From: Actinophytocola oryzae
Lineage (GTDB): Bacteria; Actinomycetota; Actinomycetes; Mycobacteriales; Pseudonocardiaceae
Direction of reading: 5' to 3'
DNA: 64,000 bases
Assembly (NCBI RefSeq): GCF_004364325.1
Contig: NZ_SOCP01000013.1
Span: forward strand, 124,001-188,000
Position numbers and translations under genes: made by a program. Under the pieces are notes generated by a model, which saw only the letters and a program-made list of their open reading frames with translations, made no database searches and had not been told where the DNA came from. Below, one piece after another: positions 31,922-40,792 of the stretch (position 1 is the first letter of the stretch; the number at the start of each line of letters is the position of its first letter).

Positions 31922-32860
31922 ATGAGCGGATCGCGCATCACCTCGACGGGCCACTACCAGCCGGAGCACGTGCTCACCAACGACGACCTGGCCGGGATGG
32001 TCGACACCAGTGACGACTGGATCCGGCGGCGCACCGGGATCGCCACCAGACGGATCGCACGCGACGAGTCGGTCACCGACCTCGCGACCGCCGCCGCGGG
32101 CAAGGCCCTCGCCACCGCCGGGCTCGACCCGGCCGACATCGGGCTCGTGCAGGTCGCCACCTGTACGGCCATCGACCGCTGTCCGAGCATCGCCGCGCAG
32201 GTCGCCGGGCGGCTGGGCATCCCGGGGGCGGCCGCGTTCGACGTCAACAACGGGTGCGCGGGCTTCACCACGGCACTCGCGACCGCCGACCACGCTCTCC
32301 GCGCGGGTGCCGCGCGGCACGCACTCGTCGTCGGGGCCGAGAAGATGAGCGACGTCACCGACTGGACCGACCGGTCGACGTGCGTCCTGCTCGGCGACGG
32401 GGCCGGTGCGGCGGTGCTGTCGGCGGCCGAGGCGCCACACGTCGGGCCCGTCGTCTGGGGCTCGGACCCGACGCTGGGCAACGCGGTGCGCATCCTCGAC
32501 GACTGGCACCCGACCTTCGCGCAGGACGGGCAGACCGTTTTCCGTTGGGCCACAACGACTCTGGTGCCGATCGCGCGGCAGGCGTGCGAGCGCGCCGGCA
32601 TCCGGCCACAGGACCTCGGCGCGATCGTCACGCACCAGGCGAACCTGCGGATCATCGAGGCGGTCGTCCGGCAGCTCGACGTGCCGGACGTGCTCGTCGC
32701 GCAGGACGTCGTCGAGTCGGGGAACACCTCGGCCGCGTCGATCCCCATCGCGCTCGCGAAGCTGGTCGCCCGCGGCGAGGTCACCCCGGGCGCCTCCGTG
32801 CTGCTGCTCGGGTTCGGCGGTGGTCTCTCCTGGGCCGGGCAGGTCGTCACGTGTCCCTGA
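31922..32860 (+). CDS. 3-oxoacyl-ACP synthase III-like (FabH-type) condensing enzyme
   Basis: A 312-residue thiolase-fold enzyme with the KAS III triad: Cys112 (NNGCAGF), His238 (VTHQANLRI) and Asn268 (ESGNTSAASIP). The N-terminal TSDDWIRRRTGI and C-terminal LLLGFGGGLSWAG are classical. It should condense an acyl-CoA starter with malonyl-ACP, or make a related beta-keto product. It lies outside any fab cluster, under its own TetR, and overlaps a PlsC-like acyltransferase gene, so a specialised lipid role is likely. Confidence 0.9.
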   Translation: MSGSRITSTGHYQPEHVLTNDDLAGMVDTSDDWIRRRTGIATRRIARDESVTDLATAAAGKALATAGLDPADIGLVQVATCTAIDRCPSIAAQVAGRLGIPGAAAFDVNNGCAGFTTALATADHALRAGAARHALVVGAEKMSDVTDWTDRSTCVLLGDGAGAAVLSAAEAPHVGPVVWGSDPTLGNAVRILDDWHPTFAQDGQTVFRWATTTLVPIARQACERAGIRPQDLGAIVTHQANLRIIEAVVRQLDVPDVLVAQDVVESGNTSAASIPIALAKLVARGEVTPGASVLLLGFGGGLSWAGQVVTCP

Positions 32861-33447
32861 TCCGCACCGAGGGCAGGCATCACGTGCCGCCGCACGGGCC
32901 GGTGATCCTTGCCAGCAACCATCTCTCGTTCATCGACAGCGTCGTGCTGCGGCTCGCCGCGCCGCGCCGCGTCGCGTTCCTGGCCAAGGCCGAGTACTTC
33001 GCGGGCCGCGGGCTGCGTGGCAGGCTCGTCCGCTGGTTCTTCACGGCCGTCGGTTCGGTGCCGGTCGAGCGTGGCCAGCACCGGGCCTCGACGGCGGCGC
33101 TCACGACCGCACTGACGGTCCTGGACGGCGGCAACGTGTTCGGCATCTACCCCGAGGGCACCCGCTCGCTGGACGGACGCCTCTACCGGGGACGCACCGG
33201 CGTCGCGTGGCTCGCGCTGACCTCCGGCGCGCCGGTCGTCCCCGTCGCGCTGGAGGGCACCGACCGCCTGCAACCCGTCGGCAAGCGGATTCCCCGCCCC
33301 CACCGCGTCACCGTCCGGTTCGGACCGCCGCTGCGGTTCACCGGCGACGCCGCGTCGGCCCGCACCCGCAGGGTCGTGACGAACGAGGTGATGTGCTCGA
33401 TCGCCGAGCTGTCCGGACAGGAGCGGGCCGACCGATTCGCCGCCTAG
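32851..33447 (+). CDS. 1-acyl-sn-glycerol-3-phosphate acyltransferase-like protein (short form)
   Basis: A 198-residue PlsC-family acyltransferase with the catalytic NHLSFID (His24, Asp29), YPEGTRS block III and PVVPVALEGTDR block IV. The GTG start overlaps the end of the FabH-like gene by 10 bp. The N-terminus is some 20 residues shorter than usual and lacks the membrane-associated helix preceding the HVPPHGPVI block. It would transfer an acyl chain to a lysolipid or other alcohol. Its stop overlaps the convergent Eis-type gene by 4 bp. Confidence 0.87.
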   Translation: MSLIRTEGRHHVPPHGPVILASNHLSFIDSVVLRLAAPRRVAFLAKAEYFAGRGLRGRLVRWFFTAVGSVPVERGQHRASTAALTTALTVLDGGNVFGIYPEGTRSLDGRLYRGRTGVAWLALTSGAPVVPVALEGTDRLQPVGKRIPRPHRVTVRFGPPLRFTGDAASARTRRVVTNEVMCSIAELSGQERADRFAA

Positions 33448-34673
33448 AACATCGTGCCGTTCCACGCCGGCCGGTCGACCGCGAAGAGCCGGTCGACGGC
33501 CGGCAGCGCGGCCGGGTCGGCGACCGAGACCTGGCCGATGCCCGCGAGCGTGCCGGCCCGGTACGTGCCGAAGTACAGCATCGCCAGCACCGACGCGGTG
33601 ACCGTCAACGCGGGCGCGTCGGTGGTCCGCTCGGTCCCGTGTGGTCCCACCCGGTAGCGACCGGAGTTGTCCGGCAGCAACGAGTCGACGACCTCGATCA
33701 CGACGGGCTCGCCCGTGCCGTAGGTGCGGGCGGCGAGCGCGGCGGGCACGTCGACCATCCGCAGCCACAGCTCCTCGTCGCGCTCGCTGCGGACCGCGAA
33801 GGAGTCGACGAGCATCTCCTCGATCGGGTCGTCGGTCGGCCGCAGGTAGGCGACGACGTCGTCGATCAGGTCGACGCCGATCAGGAACCGCCACAGGTCG
33901 TTGGCCGCGCCCTGGTCGGCGGCCTGGAAGTCGAGGACGCGCAGGTTGGGTTGCCCGCGCGGGTCGTCGTCGGACTCGTCGCCGACGACCTGGTAGGTGA
34001 CCCAGCCGTCGACGGCGCCTTCCGCGCCGTAGTGGGCCGCGACCCGTGTGAACTCGTCGTGCAGGCGACGCCGGTAGACGAACGCCCACCACTCCGACGG
34101 CCTGGCCATGGCGCCGACCCGTGACTGCAGCGACGGGTAGGCCGCCTCCAGGGTCGACACGATCTCGTCCTGGTCCAGCAGGCGCACGACGCCGGAGACG
34201 GGGACCTCCGGCCGCAGCACCGCTCGCGGCGACCGGACCGTCACGGTGCGGCTGAGCATCGTGAGGCCGTAACCGAACCGGCTGTAGATCCCGGGTTCCG
34301 AGGCGTGCAGCACCGCGAGCACGTCACCGCGCGCGGCGCAGTCCTCGAGCTGTGCCCGCATCATGCCCGTGAGCGCACCGCGCCGCCGGTAGTCCGACCG
34401 GACGCCGACGTAGGTGACTCCGGCCGCGGTCAGCGTTGCCCCGCCGGGCACCGTCAGGGCCGACGGGAACGACATGGCGGTACCGACCTGGCGGTCCCCG
34501 TCGAACGCACCGAACGTGCGGTCGGCACGGTAGCCGTCCTTCAGTATCGCCCATGACTCGTCGGAGGCCGGCTTGATGTGCAGCGCGGCACGGAAGATGT
34601 CGTTCGCACCGCGGAGCCCGTCTTCGGCGACGGCGTGGAACGTGAGCCCGGTGGGCAGCAGTGTCTGAGTCAC
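33444..34673 (-). CDS. Eis-type GNAT acetyltransferase
   Basis: A 409-residue protein with the enhanced-intracellular-survival architecture: two GNAT folds and a C-terminal sterol-carrier-like domain. Visible features are VTYVGVRSDYRRRGALTGMM (acetyl-CoA site), SEPGIYSRFGYGL (conserved Tyr acid) and the terminal carboxylate in PAWNGTMF, which acts as base in Eis enzymes. Family members acetylate aminoglycosides, peptides or proteins at several amines. The start is GTG. It is convergent with the PlsC-like gene and upstream of the DUF4333 gene's 3' side. Confidence 0.9.
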   Translation of the reverse strand: MTQTLLPTGLTFHAVAEDGLRGANDIFRAALHIKPASDESWAILKDGYRADRTFGAFDGDRQVGTAMSFPSALTVPGGATLTAAGVTYVGVRSDYRRRGALTGMMRAQLEDCAARGDVLAVLHASEPGIYSRFGYGLTMLSRTVTVRSPRAVLRPEVPVSGVVRLLDQDEIVSTLEAAYPSLQSRVGAMARPSEWWAFVYRRRLHDEFTRVAAHYGAEGAVDGWVTYQVVGDESDDDPRGQPNLRVLDFQAADQGAANDLWRFLIGVDLIDDVVAYLRPTDDPIEEMLVDSFAVRSERDEELWLRMVDVPAALAARTYGTGEPVVIEVVDSLLPDNSGRYRVGPHGTERTTDAPALTVTASVLAMLYFGTYRAGTLAGIGQVSVADPAALPAVDRLFAVDRPAWNGTMF

Positions 34674-34735
34674 GGCCCAGATGATGCCTGGTCAGCGCGC
34701 CGCAATCGAGTGATTTGACCGGCCGGGCCGTGCCG

Positions 34736-35392
34736 CTACTTGGGCTCCTCCGGGAGCGCGACCTGGTACTGCCCGTCGTCGCTCGTGACGGTGATCTGCA
34801 CGGTCAGGTCCTTGGGGTCGTCGCCGCCGATCTTCACCGTGCAGTCGAACTTGTTGCCCTGCTTGACCTCCTGGTCGGCCGGGCAGCTGACCGACTCGAT
34901 GTTCTCGTACTTGTAGTCGTTGACGAGGATCTTCTTCACGCCTTCGTCGCCCTGCAGCGCGCTCTGGTCGAACACCTTGGTGTTGAGGAAGCCCGGCGTG
35001 ACGAGGCCGAGCACCAGGAACGCGGCGACGCCGAGCACCACGACCACCATGAGCACCCAGATCCACGCGCCGCCGCCCTTCTTGGGCTGCTGTTGCTGCT
35101 GGTAGGGGTGCTGGGAGTACGGGCTGGCGAACTCGCCGGACGGCGGCCCGTACGGGTTCTGCGGCTGGCCGTAGGGGTTCTGCGGCTGGCCGTACTGCTG
35201 CGTCGGCTGCGGCTGCTGACCGTAGCCGCCGTAGGGCTGCTGGGGCTGTTGAGGCTGACCAGGCTGGTGCGGGTACCCGGGCTGCGCGGGCATCCCACCG
35301 GACGGCGTGCCGGGCTGCTGCCCACCGCCGTACGGTTGCTGTCCCCACTGCTGCGGGTCGTTCCCACCGGGCGGCCCGTAGGGGCTGGTCAT
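34736..35392 (-). CDS. Single-pass DUF4333 protein with Pro/Gln/Gly/Tyr-rich tail
   Basis: A 218-residue protein. Residues 1-105 are disordered, with repeated YGQPQNP- and QQPYGG-like units. A membrane helix follows at about 109-130, then an extracellular DUF4333 domain with the cysteine pair in SVSCPADQEV and KFDCTVKIGG, and a beta-rich end. The family is exported and of unknown function in mycobacteria and relatives. A TATGGT -10 (minus strand, near 35440) precedes it. It has the same architecture as the five genes at 59-64 kb. Confidence 0.87.
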   Translation of the reverse strand: MTSPYGPPGGNDPQQWGQQPYGGGQQPGTPSGGMPAQPGYPHQPGQPQQPQQPYGGYGQQPQPTQQYGQPQNPYGQPQNPYGPPSGEFASPYSQHPYQQQQQPKKGGGAWIWVLMVVVVLGVAAFLVLGLVTPGFLNTKVFDQSALQGDEGVKKILVNDYKYENIESVSCPADQEVKQGNKFDCTVKIGGDDPKDLTVQITVTSDDGQYQVALPEEPK

Positions 35393-35500
35393 TGTTCGCC
35401 TCCGCCAAATCGAGCTCGTGCCTGCGCGCGATCAAACCATAGCGGGACGTGGGTATCCCGTGTGGTCCGGCACGCTGTTCCGGCCGTTCCCGGCGGTGAA

Positions 35501-38266
35501 TCAGACCGTGCCGAGCGCCACCACGCCCCGGCGCATCGCCTTCACGGCCTCCTTGGCGGCGCCGCCGACGGGTGCGTCGGACCCGACCACGTCGCGCAGC
35601 TGGTCCAGCAGGTCGATCACCTGCCGACACCAGCGCACGAAGTCGCCGGCGGAGAACTCGCTGCCCGCGGACTCCGCCGCGGTCATCACACGTTCGAGGG
35701 ACTCGCCCCGTGCCCAGCGGTAGACCGTCCACGCGAAGCCGGGGTCGGGCTGGCGGGTGCGGTCGAGCTTGTGCCGCCGCTCGTCGGCCTCCAGCGACGC
35801 CCACAGCCGCGCGGTCTCGGCCAGCGCGTCGGTGACCAACCCGACCGGCACACGCGGCTCGCTCGGCCCGTCCCGGCGTGCCTCGTAGACCAGCGCCGAC
35901 ACCACGGCCGCGAGCTCGGGTGGGGGCAGCTGGTCCCACACGCCGTGGCGCAGGCACTCCGCGGCCAGCAGGTCCGACTCGCTGTAGAGCCGGGCGAGGC
36001 GGCGGCCGTCCGCGGTCACGACGTCCTCGCCGTCCGGCCCGGACTCCAGGTAGCGGCGTTCGGTGAGCAGCCTGCGGATGCGGTCGAAGCCCCGGGCCAG
36101 CGAGTGGGTCTGTGCGGCGACCTTCTGTTCCAGCTGTTGGGTCTCGGCGAGCAGGCGGCGGTGGCGCTCGGCCCACCGCGCGTGGGTCTCACGGTCGTCA
36201 CAGCCGTGGCACGGGTGGTTGCGCAGCGCCCTGCGCAGCGCGGCGACGTCGGCGTCCTCACCGACGACCTCACCGCCGCCGCGACGGCGGTGCCGGGGTG
36301 GTTCGATGCCGGTGTTGCGCAGCGTCGAGGCGAGGTCGCGGCGCGACCTCGGCGAGCGGAGGTCGACCTGCTTGGGCAGCTTGACCCGGCCGAGCGCCTC
36401 CACCGGCGTCGGGAAGTCGGCGACGGAGAGCCTGCCCGCCCAGCGGTCCTCGGTGATCACGAGCGGGCGGGCGTCACCGGAGGGGTCGAGCCCCGGGTCG
36501 ACGACGATGGCGAGCCCGGCGCGGCGGCCGGAGGGCACCGCGATCACGTCGCCCTTGCGCAGTGCCTCCAGTGACCGGGCCGCCTCGGCGCGGCGGGCCA
36601 CGGAGTTCTTGCGGGACAACGCCTTCTCGCGTTCACCGAGCTTCGCGCGGAGCGCGGCGTACTCGCCGAAGTCGCCGAGGTGACAGGTCATCGACGTCGC
36701 GTAGCCCTCGAGTGCCTCGCGGTTGCGCTCGATCCGCTTCGAGAGGCCGACGACGCCTCGGTCGGCCTGGAACTGGGCGAACGACTGCTCCAGCATCTCG
36801 CGGGCCTGCTGGGCGCCGAGGCGGTCGACCAGGTTGACGGCCATGTTGTAGCCGGGCCGGAACGACGAGCGCAGCGGGTAGGTGCGGGTCGAGGCGAGGC
36901 CGCCGACCTGGCGGGGGTCGACACCGGGCTGCCAGATGACGACCGCGTGTCCCTCCACGTCGATGCCCCGCCGACCCGCACGGCCGGTGAGCTGCGTGTA
37001 CTCCCCCGGCGTCAGGTCGACATGCGCCTCGCCGTTGTACTTGACCAGGCGTTCGAGCACGACCGTCCGCGCGGGCATGTTGATGCCGAGCGCGAGGGTC
37101 TCGGTCGCGAACACCACCTTCACGAGGCCGCGGACGAACAGCTCCTCGACGGTCTCCTTGAACGCGGGCAGCAGGCCCGCGTGGTGGCTCGCGAAGCCGC
37201 GCTCGAGGGCCTCGCGCCACTCCCAGAACCCGAGGACGCGCAGGTCGGCGTCGTTGAGGTCCTTGGTGTGACTGTCGATGACCCGGCGGATCTCGGCGAC
37301 CTCGACCTCGGTGTTGAGGCGAAGGCCGGACCGCACGCACTGGCTGACGGCGGCGTCGCAGCCGATGCGGCTGAACACGAACACGATCGCGGGCAGCAGC
37401 GCGGCGGCGTCGAGCCGGGTGATCACGTCGACGCGCGAGGGCGGCCGGAACCTCGGGCCGCCTCGGGGTGCGCCGGAGCGGCCGCCCCGCCCGTTGCGTG
37501 GCCCCCAGGTGACCTGGCTGCGGTTCTCGTTCTCGGTGCGCCGGAGCAGCTCGGGGTTGACGCGCGGCTCGCCGTCGGCGCCCTCGCCGGTGAACATGTC
37601 GAGCATGCGGTTGTTGACCAGCATGTGCTGCCAGAGCGGCACGGGCCGGTGCTCGTCGACGACCACCGTCGTGTCGCCGCGGACCTCGACGAGCCAGTCG
37701 CCGAACTCCTCGGCGTTGCTGACCGTGGCGGAGAGGCTGACCAGCCGCACCGACTCGGACAGGTGGAGGATGACCTCCTCCCACACGGCGCCGCGGAAGC
37801 GGTCGGCCAGGTAGTGGACCTCGTCCATGACGACATAGCCGAGGCCGTCGAGGGTCGAGGAGCCCGCGTAGAGCATGTTGCGGAGCACCTCGGTGGTCAT
37901 CACGACGATCGAGGCGTTGCCGTTGATCGAGGTGTCGCCGGTGAGCAGGCCCACCTGGTCGGGCCCGTGCCGGTCGACGAGGTCGGCGTACTTCTGGTTC
38001 GACAGCGCCTTGATGGGTGTCGTGTAGAAGCACTTCTGGCCCCTGGCGAGCGCGAGGTGCACGGCGAACTCGCCGACCACGGTCTTGCCCGCGCCGGTCG
38101 GGGCGCAGACCAGCACGCCGTGCCCGTCCTCCAGGGCCGCGCAGGCCTGCTGCTGGAACGGGTCGAGCGAGAACGCCAGCACCGAGCTGAACTCGGTGAG
38201 CATCGGGTAGCTCGCGCGCTGGCGGGACGCCGCATAGGCGTCGGCCGGAGAAGGGCTGGTAGCCAC
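35501..38266 (-). CDS. helY: Ski2/Mtr4-like DEAD/DEAH helicase HelY
   Basis: A 921-residue superfamily 2 helicase. Walker A is APTGAGKT (55-62), the DEVH box is in VVMDEVHYLADRFRG, motif III is SLSATVSN and motif VI is QLTGRAGRRGID. The C-terminal half has the RNA-helicase arch and the DSHCT-like end. It probably unwinds structured RNA or assists DNA repair, as for mycobacterial HelY (Rv2092c), which sits in the same pafBC-tatAC context. I use GTG 38266; the open frame upstream is within a large hairpin and is not coding. Confidence 0.92.
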   Translation of the reverse strand: MATSPSPADAYAASRQRASYPMLTEFSSVLAFSLDPFQQQACAALEDGHGVLVCAPTGAGKTVVGEFAVHLALARGQKCFYTTPIKALSNQKYADLVDRHGPDQVGLLTGDTSINGNASIVVMTTEVLRNMLYAGSSTLDGLGYVVMDEVHYLADRFRGAVWEEVILHLSESVRLVSLSATVSNAEEFGDWLVEVRGDTTVVVDEHRPVPLWQHMLVNNRMLDMFTGEGADGEPRVNPELLRRTENENRSQVTWGPRNGRGGRSGAPRGGPRFRPPSRVDVITRLDAAALLPAIVFVFSRIGCDAAVSQCVRSGLRLNTEVEVAEIRRVIDSHTKDLNDADLRVLGFWEWREALERGFASHHAGLLPAFKETVEELFVRGLVKVVFATETLALGINMPARTVVLERLVKYNGEAHVDLTPGEYTQLTGRAGRRGIDVEGHAVVIWQPGVDPRQVGGLASTRTYPLRSSFRPGYNMAVNLVDRLGAQQAREMLEQSFAQFQADRGVVGLSKRIERNREALEGYATSMTCHLGDFGEYAALRAKLGEREKALSRKNSVARRAEAARSLEALRKGDVIAVPSGRRAGLAIVVDPGLDPSGDARPLVITEDRWAGRLSVADFPTPVEALGRVKLPKQVDLRSPRSRRDLASTLRNTGIEPPRHRRRGGGEVVGEDADVAALRRALRNHPCHGCDDRETHARWAERHRRLLAETQQLEQKVAAQTHSLARGFDRIRRLLTERRYLESGPDGEDVVTADGRRLARLYSESDLLAAECLRHGVWDQLPPPELAAVVSALVYEARRDGPSEPRVPVGLVTDALAETARLWASLEADERRHKLDRTRQPDPGFAWTVYRWARGESLERVMTAAESAGSEFSAGDFVRWCRQVIDLLDQLRDVVGSDAPVGGAAKEAVKAMRRGVVALGTV

Positions 38267-38285
38267 GTGTTCAAGGTTGTCACAC

Positions 38286-38390
38286 GTGTGCGGGGCGGTG
38301 GCGTCTGGACTGACCGAGCAGCGCAGGCGCCGGGAGCGAAGCGACCTCGCCGAGCAGCGCAGGGAGGGAAGACGCCACCGCCCCGCACAC
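38286..38390. repeat. Perfect 21-bp inverted repeat with a 63-base loop containing a direct repeat
   Basis: Arms 38286-38306 (starting GTGTGCGGGGCGGTG) and 38370-38390 are exactly complementary. Inside the loop, CCGAGCAGCGCAGG occurs at 38314 and 38350. The element fills the space between the DAG kinase stop and the helY start, both transcribed leftward. It may terminate or attenuate transcription into helY, or be a small dispersed element. Confidence 0.75.
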
Positions 38391-38422
38391 CAACGAGCGG
38401 AGCGAGTCAAACCAACACCGCG

Positions 38423-39310
38423 TCACGTGGCCTGGCCGACCACCTTCAGTGCGTTGGGGATGCAGGTCACCTCGACGGGGAGGGGCCCGAGGCGCTCGCC
38501 GTCGGCGTAGGCGACCCAGCCGTTGGCCTCACCGATGCGGATCCGCCTCGTTCGTGAGGTGTCGACCAGCGGGCTGTCGACGTGGTTGCCGGTGCGCAGG
38601 CCGGGCAGCATCCTGACGAGGTCGAAGCGCGTGGCCCGCCTGACGAGGGTGACGTCGAAGAGCCCGTCGGCGGGGTCGGCGGTCGGGCAGACCGGGATGC
38701 CGCCGCCGTAGTAGGGGATGTTGCCGACGGCGATCTGGGTGGCGTCCAGCTCCCGGCGACCGTTGTCGTCCTCGACGGTGAGGCGGCCGTGTCGCAGTCT
38801 CGCCAGTTCGGCGAGGATCGCGAGGTCGTAGCGGCGCGGGCCGGACGGCCAGCGCATCCTGTTCGCGCGCTCGTTGACCGAGGAGTCGAACCCGGCGCAC
38901 AGGACGCCCGCGAACCACGGCCCGTTCTCGACCCTGCCGAGGTCGATCATGCTGCTGCGGCCGTCCCTGATGGCGGTGACCAACGCGTCCGCGGCGTCCA
39001 GGGGGTCGCGGGGCGCGCCGGTGAGGGTGCGGGCGAGGTCGTTGCCGGTGCCCGCGGGCACGATGGCGAGTGCGGTGCCCGTGTCCGCGCAGAACTGGAC
39101 ACCCTGGTGGGCCGACCCGTCACCGCCGACGACGACCAGCAGGTCGAGGTCGGGTGCCGCGCGCATGAGGCGCTGGGACTCCTCGACCGTGCCGGCCGCG
39201 ACGGTGACCAGGTCGTCGACGACGGTCCGCAGCTTCGCGGCGACGGTACCCGCGACACGCCCCGCCCGGCCGAGCCCGGACGCGGGGTGCACGACCATGG
39301 CGGCTCTCAT
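38423..39310 (-). CDS. Diacylglycerol kinase-family lipid kinase
   Basis: A 295-residue DAGK catalytic-domain protein. The nucleotide loop is VVVGGDGSAHQG and the second glycine motif is VPAGTGNDLART; the C-terminal half has GVLCAGFDSSVNERAN and the DGLFDVTLVRR strand of the YegS/DgkB fold. It phosphorylates diacylglycerol or a related lipid on the cytoplasmic side. It begins 1 bp after the tatC stop, so it is in the tat operon, and ends before the long hairpin that separates it from helY. Confidence 0.9.
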   Translation of the reverse strand: MRAAMVVHPASGLGRAGRVAGTVAAKLRTVVDDLVTVAAGTVEESQRLMRAAPDLDLLVVVGGDGSAHQGVQFCADTGTALAIVPAGTGNDLARTLTGAPRDPLDAADALVTAIRDGRSSMIDLGRVENGPWFAGVLCAGFDSSVNERANRMRWPSGPRRYDLAILAELARLRHGRLTVEDDNGRRELDATQIAVGNIPYYGGGIPVCPTADPADGLFDVTLVRRATRFDLVRMLPGLRTGNHVDSPLVDTSRTRRIRIGEANGWVAYADGERLGPLPVEVTCIPNALKVVGQAT

Positions 39311-39311
39311 G

Positions 39312-40220
39312 TCACGTCACGTCGTCGGTCTTGTCCGAGAAGTCGTAGTCCTCGGGGTGGTCCCCCCAGCCGTCGGCGACGGCCGCCTTCGCCTTTCCTC
39401 GGTCGTGGATGCGGGCGACCTGCACGGCCAGCTCGAACAGGACGGTCATGGCGCCGGCGAGGGCGAGCATGCCGATCGGGTCGGTGCCGGGCGTGGCGAA
39501 CGCGGCGAACACGAACAGGACGAAGATGATCCCTCGGCGCCACTTCTTGAGGTTGCGGTAGGGCAGGACGCCGATCCGGTTCAGCATGGTGATCACCAGC
39601 GGCAGCTCGAAGCTGACACCGAAGATCAGCAGCATCACGAGGATGAACGAGATGTACTCGTTGGCGGCCAGTGCCGTGACGAACTGGTCGCCACCGAAGC
39701 TGACCAGGACCTGGAGCCCCTTGGGGACCACGTAGTAGGCGAGCACCGCGCCGCAGGCGAACAGGAAGGAGGCCAGGAGCACGAAGATGCGCGTGAACCT
39801 GCGCTCGTTGTCGTACAGCCCGGGGGTGATGAACGCCCAGATCTGGTAGAGCCACAGGGGACTAGTGAAGACCGCACCCGCGGCGAGCCCCACCTTGAAC
39901 TGGATGAGGAACGCCTCGAACGGCTGGGTCTGGAGCAGCTGGCACTTGCCCGCGATCGGTTCGAACCGAGGGGGCACCGGCAGTTCACAGTAGGGGCCGG
40001 TCATGAGCTGACCGAGTGATGGGATCGGGCCGATGCGCCACTGGAACCACAGGAAGCCGAGGATGCAGCCGGCGATGAGGGCAAGCAGGGCCAGCCCGAG
40101 CCGATGGCGCAACTCGTACAGGTGGTCACGAAGGGTCATCGTGCCGTCGGGATTGTGCCGACGGCTGCGCAGACGCTTCTTCTCGTGGCGGTTGTCGTCC
40201 CGGCGGTGCGAGCGCGCCAC
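39312..40220 (-). CDS. tatC: Sec-independent protein translocase TatC
   Basis: A 302-residue multispanning receptor of the twin-arginine pathway with six membrane helices. The conserved N-terminus TLRDHLYELRHRLG and the first periplasmic loop leading to PLWLYQIWAFITPGLYDNERRF are visible, as is FGVSFELPLVITML. The charged tail is typical of actinobacteria. It acts with TatA encoded 19 bp upstream. The order pafBC, tatA, tatC matches mycobacteria. Confidence 0.96.
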   Translation of the reverse strand: MARSHRRDDNRHEKKRLRSRRHNPDGTMTLRDHLYELRHRLGLALLALIAGCILGFLWFQWRIGPIPSLGQLMTGPYCELPVPPRFEPIAGKCQLLQTQPFEAFLIQFKVGLAAGAVFTSPLWLYQIWAFITPGLYDNERRFTRIFVLLASFLFACGAVLAYYVVPKGLQVLVSFGGDQFVTALAANEYISFILVMLLIFGVSFELPLVITMLNRIGVLPYRNLKKWRRGIIFVLFVFAAFATPGTDPIGMLALAGAMTVLFELAVQVARIHDRGKAKAAVADGWGDHPEDYDFSDKTDDVT

Positions 40221-40239
40221 CGTTCAGTTACCCGTTCTA

Positions 40240-40536
40240 CTAGACGTTCTTGTTCGGCTGCTCGACGGACTTCGGCGTGACCCCGTTGGTCTGGGCCTGC
40301 TGCACGGGCGGCTCGGGAGCCGGCGGCTGGGCCTGGGGAAGCTGCTGCTGCGGTTGGACAGCGGCGGGCTTCTCCTCGGGGGCGTCCTCGTCCTTGCGCA
40401 GGCCCTTGGTCTCTTCCTTGAAGGCCTTGGCGGACTTGCCGAGCGAACGCGCCATCTCGGGGAGCTTCCTGGCTCCGAAGAGCAGGATGATCACCCCGGC
40501 GATGATCAGCAGCTCGGGCACACCCAGGTTACCCAC
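40240..40536 (-). CDS. tatA: Sec-independent protein translocase TatA
   Basis: A 98-residue pore subunit. The N-terminal helix PELLIIAGVIILLFGARKLPEMARSLGKS shows the FGARKLPE hinge and the amphipathic helix, followed by a Pro/Gln-rich tail. It oligomerises with TatC to move folded proteins across the membrane. Its ATG overlaps the stop of the upstream small membrane gene by 8 bp. Confidence 0.95.
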   Translation of the reverse strand: MGNLGVPELLIIAGVIILLFGARKLPEMARSLGKSAKAFKEETKGLRKDEDAPEEKPAAVQPQQQLPQAQPPAPEPPVQQAQTNGVTPKSVEQPNKNV

Positions 40537-40792
40537 GGTCTTCCTCCTGTCTCCCCCGGCTGTTCGATGGTACGGCAGCCGGCGTGCGCTTAACCCGTGC
40601 CCGGGTCTCCCGTATTGCTACCTGCACGGCAGCCAGCCGTGCCTTGAGGGTCCCGGACTCATGGCCGAAGTGGCTCATCAGGTCGTCGGCAGCCCGGTTG
40701 AACGCCCGAACATGCCGCCGCACCCTGACGAGAACGACAACGAGTACCGAAAACCCCACTACGACCAGGATCAAGGCCGGCAGGTACGACAT
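40529..40792 (-). CDS. Small membrane protein upstream of tatA
   Basis: An 87-residue protein with one N-terminal membrane helix (LPALILVVVGFSVLVVVLV, residues 4-22), then a basic amphipathic region and a helix with HESGTLKARLAAVQ. No enzymatic motif is seen. It overlaps tatA by 8 bp, so it is the first gene of the tat operon and may assist it. The ATG at 40792 follows a TACGGT -10 (minus strand, about 40811-40816). The function is unknown. Confidence 0.75.
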   Translation of the reverse strand: MSYLPALILVVVGFSVLVVVLVRVRRHVRAFNRAADDLMSHFGHESGTLKARLAAVQVAIRETRARVKRTPAAVPSNSRGRQEEDRG

